Source of the DNA: a virus
DNA: 52,674 bases
Reading direction: 5' to 3' (one strand)
IMG/VR virus record: IMGVR_UViG_3300030098_003093
Location: 1 to 52,674 of that record
Shown: positions 1 to 8,800 of the stretch, piece by piece
How the letters are laid out: every line of letters begins with the position of its first letter
Numbering within the stretch: position 1 is the stretch's first letter
The notes under the pieces: generated by a model
The model's database searches: none
What the model saw: the letters and a program-made list of their open reading frames with translations, nothing else
Told to the model about the DNA's origin: nothing
Program-made: the position numbers and the translations under genes

Positions 1-1284
1 ATAGGGGTTAAAGGAGCTGGGCGTTCAGCAATTAGAATTCCTTCTATATCGTTTTTTGGTTATAAATCCCCTTCATCTATAAAGGTCGCTGGAGATTATA
101 GAGCTCTATCTCCTCTACTAACATATATGGGTTCTTTTGGAGCATTAGAGGCGGCTATGTATCAAAAAAACATGAGAGACTTTATGATTGGTGAAAGCGC
201 AAACACTAGAGCTACTGGAGGTAAGAATGCTGCAGGTATATTCTCAGCAGGAGTCGCTTATGGTATAGGAACAACGGCAGAGTTTTTGATAATGGATTAT
301 ATGGTTAAAAAGTGGGAGCTAAACAACGAGGTTTCTACAATGCAATTTGCTAGGCAAGAAACAAAAGAATCTTTTCTTAAGGCGAATAATGATGCTTTAG
401 ATAATGATTTAATGATACAATTAAATAGACTTCTTCCTTATGATATGAATCACTATAAAAAAACAGGAAAAATAATACCTTCAAGTAGTTTAAAAACTCA
501 AGTTATAGGTAACGCAGGGTTTTTAATGACAACAAAGTATTCTCAGCTAGGTAGAACAAGTATGATTTTAGCAGCTCAAGGGTTAAAAAGGTTTAGCCCT
601 AGCAAAGAAGATGTTGAAGGTCAAAATCTTAATAGTTTTTTGTGGAAACAAATGGGGGGAATGGGAATAACAAAAGAAAATATAGATGATTTTGTTGGAT
701 ACACCATGTATACAAAACCGACAGGTGATGTTAAAGAGATTGCAGCTGGATACCTTCCTCATATACATAATTTACAGCGTACTGTTGAGGATTTTGATGA
801 GCAATTTTTCACAGCTTATAACGCTTTGACAGATGAAAAGGTAGATGAAAGAAAGGTTATTGAAACTTTTGAAAAGTACAAAAAAGAGTTTGCTGTTTTA
901 AATCTTTTAAACAGTGCTCAAAAAATGTATTTAACTTTAACAGGAAGCGCTTTACCTGGACAAATGTTGATTGATAGCTATTTGCAAACTATGTTTAACA
1001 TATACAATTTAGATTATATGTCTGCAGGGGAAATGAAATATCAAAAAAAGATTAATACTTTTGAAGACCTATATGACGGAATGGGAGTTTGGGGTAAACT
1101 ATATTTAGAACAAAGAGAAGAGAAAGAGGGGCCTATGACTAGAGAGGAAAAAAGAGAAGCTTTAAAAGAATTTAATCAAAAGTTTAACGCAAAACCTTTA
1201 GATGATAAGGGGGGAATAAAAGTTATTCAAACAAGGGAAGAAGATAAATTTAGTTTCCCAGACGAATATTGGGAAGATAAATGA
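1..1284 (+). CDS. C-terminal part of a large virion protein (5' truncated by window edge)
   Basis: The reading frame of the ATG at 127 stays open to base 1, so this is the 3' end of a longer gene whose true start lies outside the window. The visible part is largely helical and charged, with hydrophobic patches near the start, and ends in an acidic, polar tail. No catalytic motif is visible. It precedes the late structural and lysis genes and lies on their strand. If the genome is circularly permuted, it follows the neck and stabilization genes at the right end of the window. That place is where short-tailed phages carry internal virion or ejection proteins, which is my inference. Identity by family is not established. 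Confidence 0.6.
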   Translation: MGVKGAGRSAIRIPSISFFGYKSPSSIKVAGDYRALSPLLTYMGSFGALEAAMYQKNMRDFMIGESANTRATGGKNAAGIFSAGVAYGIGTTAEFLIMDYMVKKWELNNEVSTMQFARQETKESFLKANNDALDNDLMIQLNRLLPYDMNHYKKTGKIIPSSSLKTQVIGNAGFLMTTKYSQLGRTSMILAAQGLKRFSPSKEDVEGQNLNSFLWKQMGGMGITKENIDDFVGYTMYTKPTGDVKEIAAGYLPHIHNLQRTVEDFDEQFFTAYNALTDEKVDERKVIETFEKYKKEFAVLNLLNSAQKMYLTLTGSALPGQMLIDSYLQTMFNIYNLDYMSAGEMKYQKKINTFEDLYDGMGVWGKLYLEQREEKEGPMTREEKREALKEFNQKFNAKPLDDKGGIKVIQTREEDKFSFPDEYWEDK

Positions 1285-1311
1285 TAGTGATTAAAATAAT
1301 CAACCAAGAAC

Positions 1312-1342
1312 TTGTTAATAACAATAAAAAATAGTATATTTG
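1312..1342 (+). promoter_or_regulatory. Bacteroidota-type promoter (TTG ... TATATTTG)
   Basis: TTG at 1312-1314 and TATATTTG at 1335-1342 are separated by 20 nt, matching the known Bacteroidota -33/-7 consensus. The -33 region is embedded in TTGTTAATAACAA, a near-palindrome that recurs at other promoters in this window. The predicted start gives a leader of about 25 nt before the ATG at 1374. Confidence 0.7.
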
Positions 1343-1373
1343 TAAATATTAAAAATTAAAAAATTAAAAAATT

Positions 1374-2024
1374 ATGTCAAAGACAGCACAATTAGGATTA
1401 GGTATGGGGGGACCCACTATATTAATGCATGATGGGGACGCTTGCTCTAATATTAAAGGCTATGCTATACAGGCTATGGAAGAGTGTGTATTTTCAGTTT
1501 TTGATTTAGACTGGACTCCTGTCCACGCAACAGAACAATCTCAAGTTATAACTGCAGTAACTCATGGTGATGAAGAGTTTACGGTTGCTGATGTAACTAA
1601 ATTCGCAGTAGGAGACAGGGTATTAATAAGATTAAACGGAGGAACGGCTCCAACAGCTAATACAGCTACTGAAATGCCTCAAAACGACCAGGTTTACTAC
1701 ATACAAGCTATTGATACTGCTTCTAATGAGTTCAAGTTAGAAGAGTTTAAAGGAGCAGGAGCTATCGCTATAAGCGATGATGGTTCAGGTTTTGAAGGGG
1801 TAGCTACTGTAGCCAAACTTGTAAATCAAAACGATAGAAGTCATGGTGACTTTACTATAACAAGTGGTTCAAAGTTAGATGTAACCAATAGAGTGTCTGG
1901 AAATCCAGATATGTTTGATACAGATGGGGCTGAAGATGTAAAAATACCAAAAGGGATGACTATTTATCTTCCTGTAACTGCTATCACTATAACAACAGGA
2001 GCTTGTATTGTTTACACTAAATAA
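1374..2024 (+). CDS. Beta-rich putative virion protein
   Basis: A 216-residue protein, low in charge and rich in Gly, Thr, Val and Ala, with alternating hydrophobic patterns typical of beta-structured phage decoration or fibre proteins. The middle (about residues 60-150) resembles a small beta-barrel insert with a VGDRVLI-like strand. A comparable ITAHGLTTGEYIRVGD segment occurs in the leftward structural gene at 30750-31832. It follows its own strong promoter, and its stop codon starts a repeated hairpin element (2022-2037). Function unknown; structural role inferred from composition and location. Confidence 0.55.
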   Translation: MSKTAQLGLGMGGPTILMHDGDACSNIKGYAIQAMEECVFSVFDLDWTPVHATEQSQVITAVTHGDEEFTVADVTKFAVGDRVLIRLNGGTAPTANTATEMPQNDQVYYIQAIDTASNEFKLEEFKGAGAIAISDDGSGFEGVATVAKLVNQNDRSHGDFTITSGSKLDVTNRVSGNPDMFDTDGAEDVKIPKGMTIYLPVTAITITTGACIVYTK

Positions 2025-2055
2025 TAGGTTCCTATTACTATAAATAATATAAATT
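2022..2055 (+). repeat. Stop-anchored intercistronic hairpin element, copy 1
   Basis: Starts on the TAA of the upstream gene. TAATAG-GTTC-CTATTA is a perfect 6-bp stem with a 4-nt loop, followed by an ACTATAAATAATATAAA-like A/T leader to the next ATG at 2065. Closely similar sequence occurs on the minus strand at 20415-20446 and 27150-27176. Confidence 0.65.
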
Positions 2056-2064
2056 ATATAAATT

Positions 2065-2787
2065 ATGAGTCTAGGATTAGGGATAGGTATTAATTATCAA
2101 GAATTTTTAGATGAAGGGTTTTTGCCTACCCAGGTAGATAATTTGCAATTATGGCTTAAAAATGGAGAGTCGGTATCTGCCGCTTCTTGGGGTGACCAAT
2201 CTGGCAACAGTAGGCATGCTACACAAAGCACACCTGATAATCAAGCGGCTGTTTCAGAAGGCGGTTTAGATTTTACAGCAGCTGATGAGGAATTTTACGA
2301 GCTCGCAAGTGATATTGCAATAGCCGAGAGAGGTTCTGTAAATATTTTTGCTGTTGTAGAATTTGACACTAATGCGGATAAAAGAAGTATAGTGGGAACT
2401 GGTACTAGCGCTGATTTTATGGAAATATTCAGTAAAAACACATTACGTTTTCATTTTGATAACGCTGGTTCTTCAGAAAAAATTCAATTTTCAACAGACT
2501 ACTTCGTTGACGCAGCGAAAGTTTTAATACATTCAGAAAGAATATCTGGAGCAACAGGAACTTTAAATACGCAAATAAATGGCTCTACTGTAACTGGTAC
2601 AAACACAGCTGGAGATGGGGCAGACCCAGGGGCTTTTACTATAGATAGAATAGGTACTAGAAATGGTGATAGGTTTATGAACGGTACAATATTAGAGTTA
2701 TTAATATATAAAAATGACGCTGGAGATATGGCTGATTCTGATATAGTTTTAGTAAATGATTATCTAACATCAAAATTTAGTTTGTAG
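2065..2787 (+). CDS. LamG/concanavalin-like virion protein
   Basis: A 240-residue protein whose pattern fits a LamG/concanavalin A-like jelly roll: an early LQLWLKNG strand, WGDQSGNSRHA, then IFAVVEFD, a central beta region, and a closing GTILELLIY strand before a short tail. Such domains in phages usually serve carbohydrate binding on adhesins or head fibres. It starts with an ATG 41 nt downstream of the previous stop and shares a TAGTG stop/start junction with the next gene. No enzyme residues are evident. Carbohydrate binding is inferred from fold only. Confidence 0.6.
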   Translation: MSLGLGIGINYQEFLDEGFLPTQVDNLQLWLKNGESVSAASWGDQSGNSRHATQSTPDNQAAVSEGGLDFTAADEEFYELASDIAIAERGSVNIFAVVEFDTNADKRSIVGTGTSADFMEIFSKNTLRFHFDNAGSSEKIQFSTDYFVDAAKVLIHSERISGATGTLNTQINGSTVTGTNTAGDGADPGAFTIDRIGTRNGDRFMNGTILELLIYKNDAGDMADSDIVLVNDYLTSKFSL

Positions 2788-3914
2788 TGAGGTTTGTGTT
2801 TTATATATTATGCGCTTTATTAATAGCTTGCGCAACACCAAAAAAATGTTGTTCGCAAACAGATTACAAAGAATACTTAAAAGGTTTTGATTTAAAAAAA
2901 ACACTAAAAAAACATTCTAAATTTGCTACGTTATATGCTGCAGTTAACGGTGGTACTTCAAAATTTGATGTAAAAACTTTTGGAATTACATCTGGAGAAC
3001 TACAAGAGGATGTAATAAAAACCCCATACGATTATTCTTTTACTCTTGGAGTAAGAAAAATAGCCAGATTTGGATACGAAAACAGAGCTAACACTTTCTA
3101 TGATGGAACAGAGTCTAATTACACAGACGCAGCTACAGTAGGAAAGGTGAGGGGTTTTGAGTATTTATTTGAGGTAGATTATGCAAGACAGCAAGGTGTA
3201 GATTACATAGACCAGCACCATTTCATTAGGTACAGTTCTGATGATGATTGTGATGGTCCTTTTTGTATAGACCATTTTGCAGCTAAAGTAGAATATTTAA
3301 AAGATGGATTTGCTGATGTGGAATATTTTGAGCTGTCAGAAAGATATAGGTATAAGAAAAGTAAAAATTTAGCAATTAGCATAGGGGCCGCTCACAGGCT
3401 TTCAGAGCCTTATGGGTATAACCCCTTAGAAGAATGGCTGCTTCCAAACGGGAGCTTGCATTACACTTATTTAGCCATAGAGGAGGGATACACGATAGAC
3501 GTGGCTAATAGTGAGTATAAAGACCCTAACGGAAATGTAGTTGCTACATCTGTTGAGGTTTGGGAGGAGAATGTTATACCACAGGTATTATCAGATTACT
3601 CCCAGAAAAAACGAGATGAACTAGAAAAACAAATTCAACATTCAATAATTATTGGATTTGATTATTATCATTACACCAAAAACAAATGGTTACACGCCTG
3701 GGGTAACATATTACCTTATCATTATGATGATGGGAGTGAGTTTTCTTATCATAAATATAATAATGGTGAGCAGTGGTATGATTATTCAGCAGGCTTAATA
3801 TACGGGGTGAAAGTTGATAAACATCTAGGTTATTTTGTAGAAGGGAAGTACAATAAGTACTGGAACAGGGAATGGTATGATTTTAAGTTTGGTGTAAATT
3901 ATATCATTTTTTAA
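2787..3914 (+). CDS. Predicted outer-membrane beta-barrel lipoprotein
   Basis: A GTG start overlapping the previous TAG (TAGTG) gives a short hydrophobic leader ending in LLIAC, a good lipobox with Cys near residue 15, so export and lipidation are predicted. The remaining roughly 350 residues are rich in Tyr, Phe and Asp with many alternating strands (for example SFTLGVRKIARFGYE and LHAWGNILPYHYDD), and the protein ends FGVNYIIF, an aromatic C-terminus typical of outer-membrane barrels. The start choice matters: the ATG inside TTATGCGC is in another frame. A phage gene of this kind could alter the host surface or act in superinfection exclusion or lysis. That role is inferred. Confidence 0.6.
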   Translation: MRFVFYILCALLIACATPKKCCSQTDYKEYLKGFDLKKTLKKHSKFATLYAAVNGGTSKFDVKTFGITSGELQEDVIKTPYDYSFTLGVRKIARFGYENRANTFYDGTESNYTDAATVGKVRGFEYLFEVDYARQQGVDYIDQHHFIRYSSDDDCDGPFCIDHFAAKVEYLKDGFADVEYFELSERYRYKKSKNLAISIGAAHRLSEPYGYNPLEEWLLPNGSLHYTYLAIEEGYTIDVANSEYKDPNGNVVATSVEVWEENVIPQVLSDYSQKKRDELEKQIQHSIIIGFDYYHYTKNKWLHAWGNILPYHYDDGSEFSYHKYNNGEQWYDYSAGLIYGVKVDKHLGYFVEGKYNKYWNREWYDFKFGVNYIIF

Positions 3915-3939
3915 TTATTAACTTTTAAAAAATAAAAAA

Positions 3940-4164
3940 ATGGAAAATATATTTAATATGGTAAACGGGTTTTTTAGTAAAATGACAACATTATTCATGG
4001 CTCTTTTGTCTTTTGGAATAATGGCTGAAGTTTTATTTGGAAGCCCAGTGATGGGAATGTCTGTAATTGGAAATGTTATGGACGTTATTAATATGTTAGG
4101 GGACAATGGAGTCGTTGGCTTGATTGCCCTTGTTGTTCTTTATAGTTTATTAGATAAAAAGTAA
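3940..4164 (+). CDS. Small hydrophobic membrane protein, possible holin
   Basis: A 74-residue protein with two hydrophobic stretches (about residues 14-35 and 54-70) separated by a short Gly/Asn/Asp turn, ending in a short charged tail (LLDKK). Size and topology fit small holins or holin-like peptides. It opens a run of tightly packed small genes, ending one base before the ATG of the nuclease-like gene. A second, better holin candidate lies at 8910-9296, so the assignment is tentative. Confidence 0.5.
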   Translation: MENIFNMVNGFFSKMTTLFMALLSFGIMAEVLFGSPVMGMSVIGNVMDVINMLGDNGVVGLIALVVLYSLLDKK

Positions 4165-4165
4165 G

Positions 4166-4534
4166 ATGTACACCTACAACATTAAGCTAGAAAGGGTTGT
4201 TGATGGAGACACTATTGATGCTGTTATAGACCTAGGTTTTAATGTTAGTATAAAAAAAAGAGTGAGATTCTCGGGGGTTAATACCCCTGAGTGTCGCACT
4301 AGAGACTTAGAAGAAAAAGCAAAAGGTTTAGCCGCAAAAGACAGGGTTAAACAATTGCTAGAGGGTTCTAACAGAATACAGTTAACATCACATGGTGTTG
4401 GTAAATTTGGAAGGTGTCTTGGAGAAATCCATATAGATGTTGTAGATGGACAAGAAAAGTTAACATTAGAAAGTGTAAATGAATTATTAATTAAGGAGGG
4501 TCATGCGGTAGAGTATCATGGCGGTAAAAGATAA
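4166..4534 (+). CDS. Staphylococcal nuclease-like (thermonuclease) protein
   Basis: A 122-residue SNase-fold protein with the family's signature segments in order: VVDGDTID (about residues 11-18), a strand ending RFSGVNTPE (34-42), KGLAAKDRV (53-61), GKFGRCLGEI (79-88) and LIKEGHAV near the end. Equivalents of catalytic Arg35, Glu43 and Arg87 are visible as R34, E42 and R83. The Asp40 position is Asn, a substitution I recall in other bacterial homologues. The family cleaves DNA or RNA with calcium. There is no signal peptide, so it would act in the cytoplasm or be released at lysis. It could degrade host nucleic acid. Confidence 0.8.
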   Translation: MYTYNIKLERVVDGDTIDAVIDLGFNVSIKKRVRFSGVNTPECRTRDLEEKAKGLAAKDRVKQLLEGSNRIQLTSHGVGKFGRCLGEIHIDVVDGQEKLTLESVNELLIKEGHAVEYHGGKR

Positions 4535-4539
4535 AAATT

Positions 4540-4644
4540 ATGAAAAGTAAAATTTGTAAATGGTTTGACGCTATAACGTTTGGATTAGTATGTTTTGGAT
4601 GGTGCACATGTTGTTGTGGAAAAGATAATTGTTGTAAAGCATGA
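4540..4644 (+). CDS. 34-residue cysteine-rich micropeptide
   Basis: ATG at 4540, 5 nt after the preceding stop, encodes 34 residues with eight cysteines, six of them clustered near the C-terminus (CTCCCGKDNCCKA). The N-terminal half contains a short hydrophobic stretch. Its TGA overlaps the ATG of the next gene (ATGA), which supports real translation. The cluster resembles metal-binding or palmitoyl-like Cys tails, but I recognise no family. It lies in the small-membrane-protein part of the late region. Confidence 0.5.
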   Translation: MKSKICKWFDAITFGLVCFGWCTCCCGKDNCCKA

Positions 4645-4805
4645 ATTGGATAAATAGCTGGAAACAGGGTAACAAAAAAGAAAAGTACAATATTGAGTTT
4701 AGATTAGGTGTTTTTACTCTTTTAGAAATAAAATATTATGCATGTTCTGAGGGAAAACCTGTTAAATTTAGATTTATTTTATTAAATTTGGGATTTGAAC
4801 TATAA
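4641..4805 (+). CDS. Small hypothetical protein
   Basis: A 54-residue protein starting at an ATG that overlaps the previous stop by four bases. The N-terminus is Lys/Asn-rich; the C-terminal half has amphipathic strands (FRLGVFTLLEIKYY, KFRFILLNLGFEL). No signal peptide or family recognised. The ATGA coupling to the Cys-rich gene upstream and the short gap to the next gene put it in one transcript. Confidence 0.45.
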   Translation: MNWINSWKQGNKKEKYNIEFRLGVFTLLEIKYYACSEGKPVKFRFILLNLGFEL

Positions 4806-4814
4806 GCATTTAAA

Positions 4815-5024
4815 ATGAAAATGACAAACGAACAATTACACGCAGAACTTCTTGAACTTAAACAGGACGTTAGAGAAATAAAGAAAAGACTGCTTGACCC
4901 TGATGACGGGGTGGTTGCTCGTATTAATATAAACACATCTTTCAGAAAGGCTGCTAGAATTTGGCTTGGAGTGTTTTTTACATCTATAATAGGTATAGTT
5001 ACAAAAATGTTATTTGAAAGGTAA
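4815..5024 (+). CDS. Coiled-coil plus membrane-anchor protein (XhlA-like architecture)
   Basis: 69 residues from the first ATG; an alternative start two codons on gives MTNEQ. The N-terminal half is a heptad-like coiled coil (EQLHAELLELKQDVREIKKRL), followed by a single C-terminal transmembrane segment (about residues 47-65) and a short basic end. This matches the architecture of XhlA-type phage membrane proteins associated with holins, although I see no sequence-level proof. Its last base overlaps the start of the next gene (TAATG). Confidence 0.5.
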   Translation: MKMTNEQLHAELLELKQDVREIKKRLLDPDDGVVARININTSFRKAARIWLGVFFTSIIGIVTKMLFER

Positions 5025-5305
5025 TGGCAAAAGAATTAAACGAAGATACTAGTTTTAAAGTAAGTGTAAAAACACTTATTGGTATTGCATTTGGTATTGC
5101 AACGGTAGTGGGTATGTGGTTTGCTTTGCAAGCTGATATTGCAGAGGCAAAACTACTTCCTGAGCCACCAGCTCCTGATGTGACTAGAATGGAATTTGAC
5201 ATGAAAGACCAGATGATACGTAACACTATTATGACTACACAAAAAGATGTAGAAGAAATAAAAAAGTCTATGGAAAAGATAGAAGACAAACTATATAACA
5301 GATAA
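5024..5305 (+). CDS. Single-span membrane protein with C-terminal coiled coil
   Basis: 93 residues: a short polar N-terminus, one transmembrane segment (about 17-36), a Pro-rich hinge (LLPEPPAPD) and a heptad-rich C-terminal helix. Together with its neighbours it could form a membrane complex or spanin-like linker; the Pro-rich hinge is compatible but not diagnostic. Start and stop overlap both neighbours by one base (TAATG), which implies coupled translation. Confidence 0.5.
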   Translation: MAKELNEDTSFKVSVKTLIGIAFGIATVVGMWFALQADIAEAKLLPEPPAPDVTRMEFDMKDQMIRNTIMTTQKDVEEIKKSMEKIEDKLYNR

Positions 5306-5667
5306 TGGAAAAATCCGAAATAGCTTGGCCACAATACGTTATTTATATATTAGTAATGTTAATGGTTTTTTTTGCAAGCACGGCTTTTGGTCAAATTACA
5401 GCAATGCACTTTAACGCTGAATGGAATAAAAATAATGGGGTTTCTTGGTTTATGGATTTGCAAGAATGTAAAACTAAAAGCATTATAGACATAGCAAAGC
5501 AACCCAAAATGTCAACAAAATATAAAATAGCAGTTATACCTACTATTATAATATTTAAAGATGATGAAGAGGTTGCTAGGTTTCAAGCTGATTTAAGTTT
5601 CAAGATGGTGGCAACAAAAGAAGAGGTTCAAGAAGAAATAGACAACATAATAATGAGTGATTTTTAG
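5305..5667 (+). CDS. Membrane-anchored thioredoxin-fold protein lacking the CxxC
   Basis: 120 residues with an N-terminal signal anchor (about residues 12-30) followed by a thioredoxin-like fold: ITAMHFNAEWNKNN at the usual active-site strand, then KYKIAVIPTIIIF containing the conserved cis-Pro loop, then a strand and a final helix. The active-site position that normally reads WCxxC is EWNKNN, so it cannot do dithiol exchange. It would face the periplasm. A structural, chaperone or decoy role is possible. It overlaps the upstream gene by one base. Confidence 0.6.
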   Translation: MEKSEIAWPQYVIYILVMLMVFFASTAFGQITAMHFNAEWNKNNGVSWFMDLQECKTKSIIDIAKQPKMSTKYKIAVIPTIIIFKDDEEVARFQADLSFKMVATKEEVQEEIDNIIMSDF

Positions 5668-5668
5668 T

Positions 5669-5899
5669 ATGTGGGACTTATTTAAAAATAAAAATGAAAT
5701 AAACGAAAAGAATATAATTGGCTTTATATCTTTTGGTATAATGGTTTTGTTTGCTTTTGCAGACCTTGCCACTAGCTTTGTTTATTCAGGCGATGATGCT
5801 TATTTGTTGATAAATGATACAATATATAATTCTTTTGTTTTTGTAACATTAGGATGTTTTGGAATCAGTACTTTTGAAAAAATAAAAACTAAAGAATGA
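5669..5899 (+). CDS. Small two-span membrane protein
   Basis: I prefer the ATG at 5669 (76 residues, one base after the upstream TAG) over a GTG at 5657. The product has a charged N-terminus, then two hydrophobic segments (about 17-37 and 50-68) and a Lys-rich end. No family recognised. Its TGA overlaps the ATG of the large T9SS-type gene (ATGA), coupling translation to that gene. Confidence 0.5.
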   Translation: MWDLFKNKNEINEKNIIGFISFGIMVLFAFADLATSFVYSGDDAYLLINDTIYNSFVFVTLGCFGISTFEKIKTKE

Positions 5900-8800
5900 A
5901 AAATATTTTAATTTTATTATTAATACCTGTATTTGGCTTAGGGCAAGTTGTAAATACTTTTCCGTGGATACACGATTTTGAAAATGGCGTAGAACTAGAG
6001 CAAGATACAAATGATTTTGCTGATTGGTTGTTGCATCAGGGACCGACAAGTTCTTTTAACACAGGTCCGCAAGGAGACCACACTACCGGCAACGGTATAT
6101 ATTTTTATGTAGAATCTTCTAACCCTAATTTTCCAAATAAAGAATTCATATCTTACACACCAACATTTGACGTATCTGCAACACCTGGAAAAGTTTTGTC
6201 TTTTTGGTATCATATGCATGGTACTGCTATGGGGGATTTAGAAGTTGGAGTGTTAGATAGTAGTGGTTATACTGCTATAGACACTATATCTGGAAACCAA
6301 GGAAATATATGGAAGTTTGCTTACTACCCTATTCCTTCAACTAATGTGTTTAAAATAGCGTTTAAAGCTACTACTGGGTCTAGCTATACTAGTGATATAT
6401 GTATTGACGATTTATTAGTTGGAGACCCTTTTAATGTTGTTTTTGGATGTAATGATAGTGTTTCGTCTAATTACAACCCATTAGCAACTCATAGTGATGG
6501 TAGTTGTATTTATTATTATGGATGTATAGACCCTACTGCTACAAATTATAATCCTTGGGCTAATGTAGATAACGGTAGTTGCATTCAAGAGGTTGTTTGT
6601 AATCCAGGTCAATCTTTAATTGATGTGGCTATAAAACTAGATAATTGGCCAAGTGAAACCTCTTGGTTAATATATTCTGCTACAGATACATTTGCTTCTG
6701 TTCCAAGTGGAACTTACGATTATACACAAACAGGACAAACGGTGCATACACAAGTTTGTGTTCCTGTAGGAGACTCTATAGTGTTTACAATTAATGATAC
6801 ATATGGTGATGGTATTGGGGGTGGCTCTGTAGTTGGTAGTTGTTTGGTAACTAATATAGACTGTCAAGACACTTTATTTTTATTAAACCCGCCAAACTTT
6901 GGAACAACAGCGTCTTCAAGTCCCTACGTTTCTGCATCGTGCAATAATGATACTATAATATATGGTTGTACTACTCCTAGTTATTTAGAATATGACTCTC
7001 TTGCTACTGTAGACGATGGTAGTTGTTTAACGTTAGCTACTTATGGCTGTACTGATTTAGCTGCTTTTAATTACGACCCAACGGCAGATAGAATGTTATT
7101 AACCTCGCCTTGCACTTATGATTTAATATTATATGATGACGGTGGTGATTCATGGGGGGCTTGCTGGTTAGGAGTAGAGCAAGGAGATTCTTTATGGCAG
7201 TTTAAAATAACTCAAAATGGAGTTTATTCTGATACATTTGAGTTAGTTCTTAATTCTAATGATGAGGTTTATTTCTATTACTTTGAAATACCTACTCCTC
7301 AACAAAACCCTCAACAATTAGATATACAAACAATACAAAATTCTTTTAAACTAGAAAATAGTTACGGAGTTGTGCTGCATGAGGGAAACAATCCTTGGCC
7401 AGGGCCTAATGAAAATAAATTAAGAAACTATAAAAGCGCTTTAGATATTTACGAAGCTCAGCCTTTTTGCGGAACAGAGTGTATACTGGTTATTACTGGT
7501 TGTATGGATGCTATAGCTTATAATTACAATTCTTTAGCAAATACTAATGATACTTGTTATTATAGCCCTGGCTGTAATAATCCAGGTTATTTAGAATATT
7601 ATACTCAAGGATATATAGCAGATATTGATGATGGTAGTTGTAGCACTGTAGCGGTGTTTGGCTGCACAGACTCCACATCCTTTAATTATAGTGTTACAGC
7701 TAACGTAGATAACGGGGGTTGTGTTCCTGTTGTTTTAGGGTGTATGAATCCTTTAGCATTTAACTACAACCCTCAAGCTAATACAAACGATACATGTATA
7801 CCGGTTATATATGGTTGTATGAGCTCTATAGCTATAAATTACAATCCACTGGCTAATACAGATGATGGTTCTTGTATTGGTGTTGTGTATGGGTGTACTG
7901 ATTCAACCATGTTTAATTTTTCTCCTAGTGCAAATACAGATGACGGTAGTTGCGTGCCTTACATTTACGGTTGTATGGACGCTACTATGTTTAACTATAA
8001 CCCATTGGCCAATACAGATAATGGAAATTGCATTCCATTTATATACGGGTGTATGGACACGGCATCATTTAACTATGACCCATTGGCAAACACAGATAAC
8101 GGGACTTGCATACCTGTAATTTTAGGTTGTACAAACCCAATAGCTTTAAATTACTGTGACTCTTGTAATACAGATGATTTTAGCTGTATATTGCCTATAT
8201 ACGGGTGCACCGATAGCACAATGTTTAATTATAACCCTTTAGCTAATGTTGACAATAACTCTTGTATTCCTTTTATTTATGGTTGTACTGACCCTAGTAT
8301 GCTCAACTACAATCCGTCAGCTAATACAGAAGATTTTAGTTGCATTCCTTTTATTTACGGTTGTATGGATAGCACTGCTCTTAACTATGATTCGTTGGCT
8401 AATACTGACAATGGTTCGTGTATTGAAGCTATTGCGGGATGTAGAGACCCAAATGCGTTTAATTATAACCCGTTGGCAAACATAATAGCACACGATTCTT
8501 TAGGTTGCTTGTATGCAGCAGAACAATGTGTAAATGGGTCTGGAAACCCTTTCTTTTTAAATGACGAATGTTATGCTTGGGTAATAGAAGTAGATGAATA
8601 TTGTTGTTACAATGAGTGGGATAGTATATGTCAATTAACATATAATCATTGCTCAGATGGATGGACAGGAGAAATGCCTCCTGCAAGAAAAACAAAAAAA
8701 GAAATTTTATTATACCCTAACCCAACGAAAGGAATTGCTAACTTTAGCATACCTGTAGATGTAGAGGTTTATGACTTTACTGGTAAAAGAGTATTAGAAA

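Noticed and set aside
5657-5668. GTG start for the small membrane protein at 5669
   Set aside because: An ATG follows four codons later, directly after the upstream stop, and gives the simplest gene junction.
6667-8695. Overlapping frames of 66-85 codons in both strands of the repeat gene
   Set aside because: They are shadows of the repetitive T9SS-type gene: the regular repeat unit opens alternative frames. Their predicted products have no plausible start context or composition.
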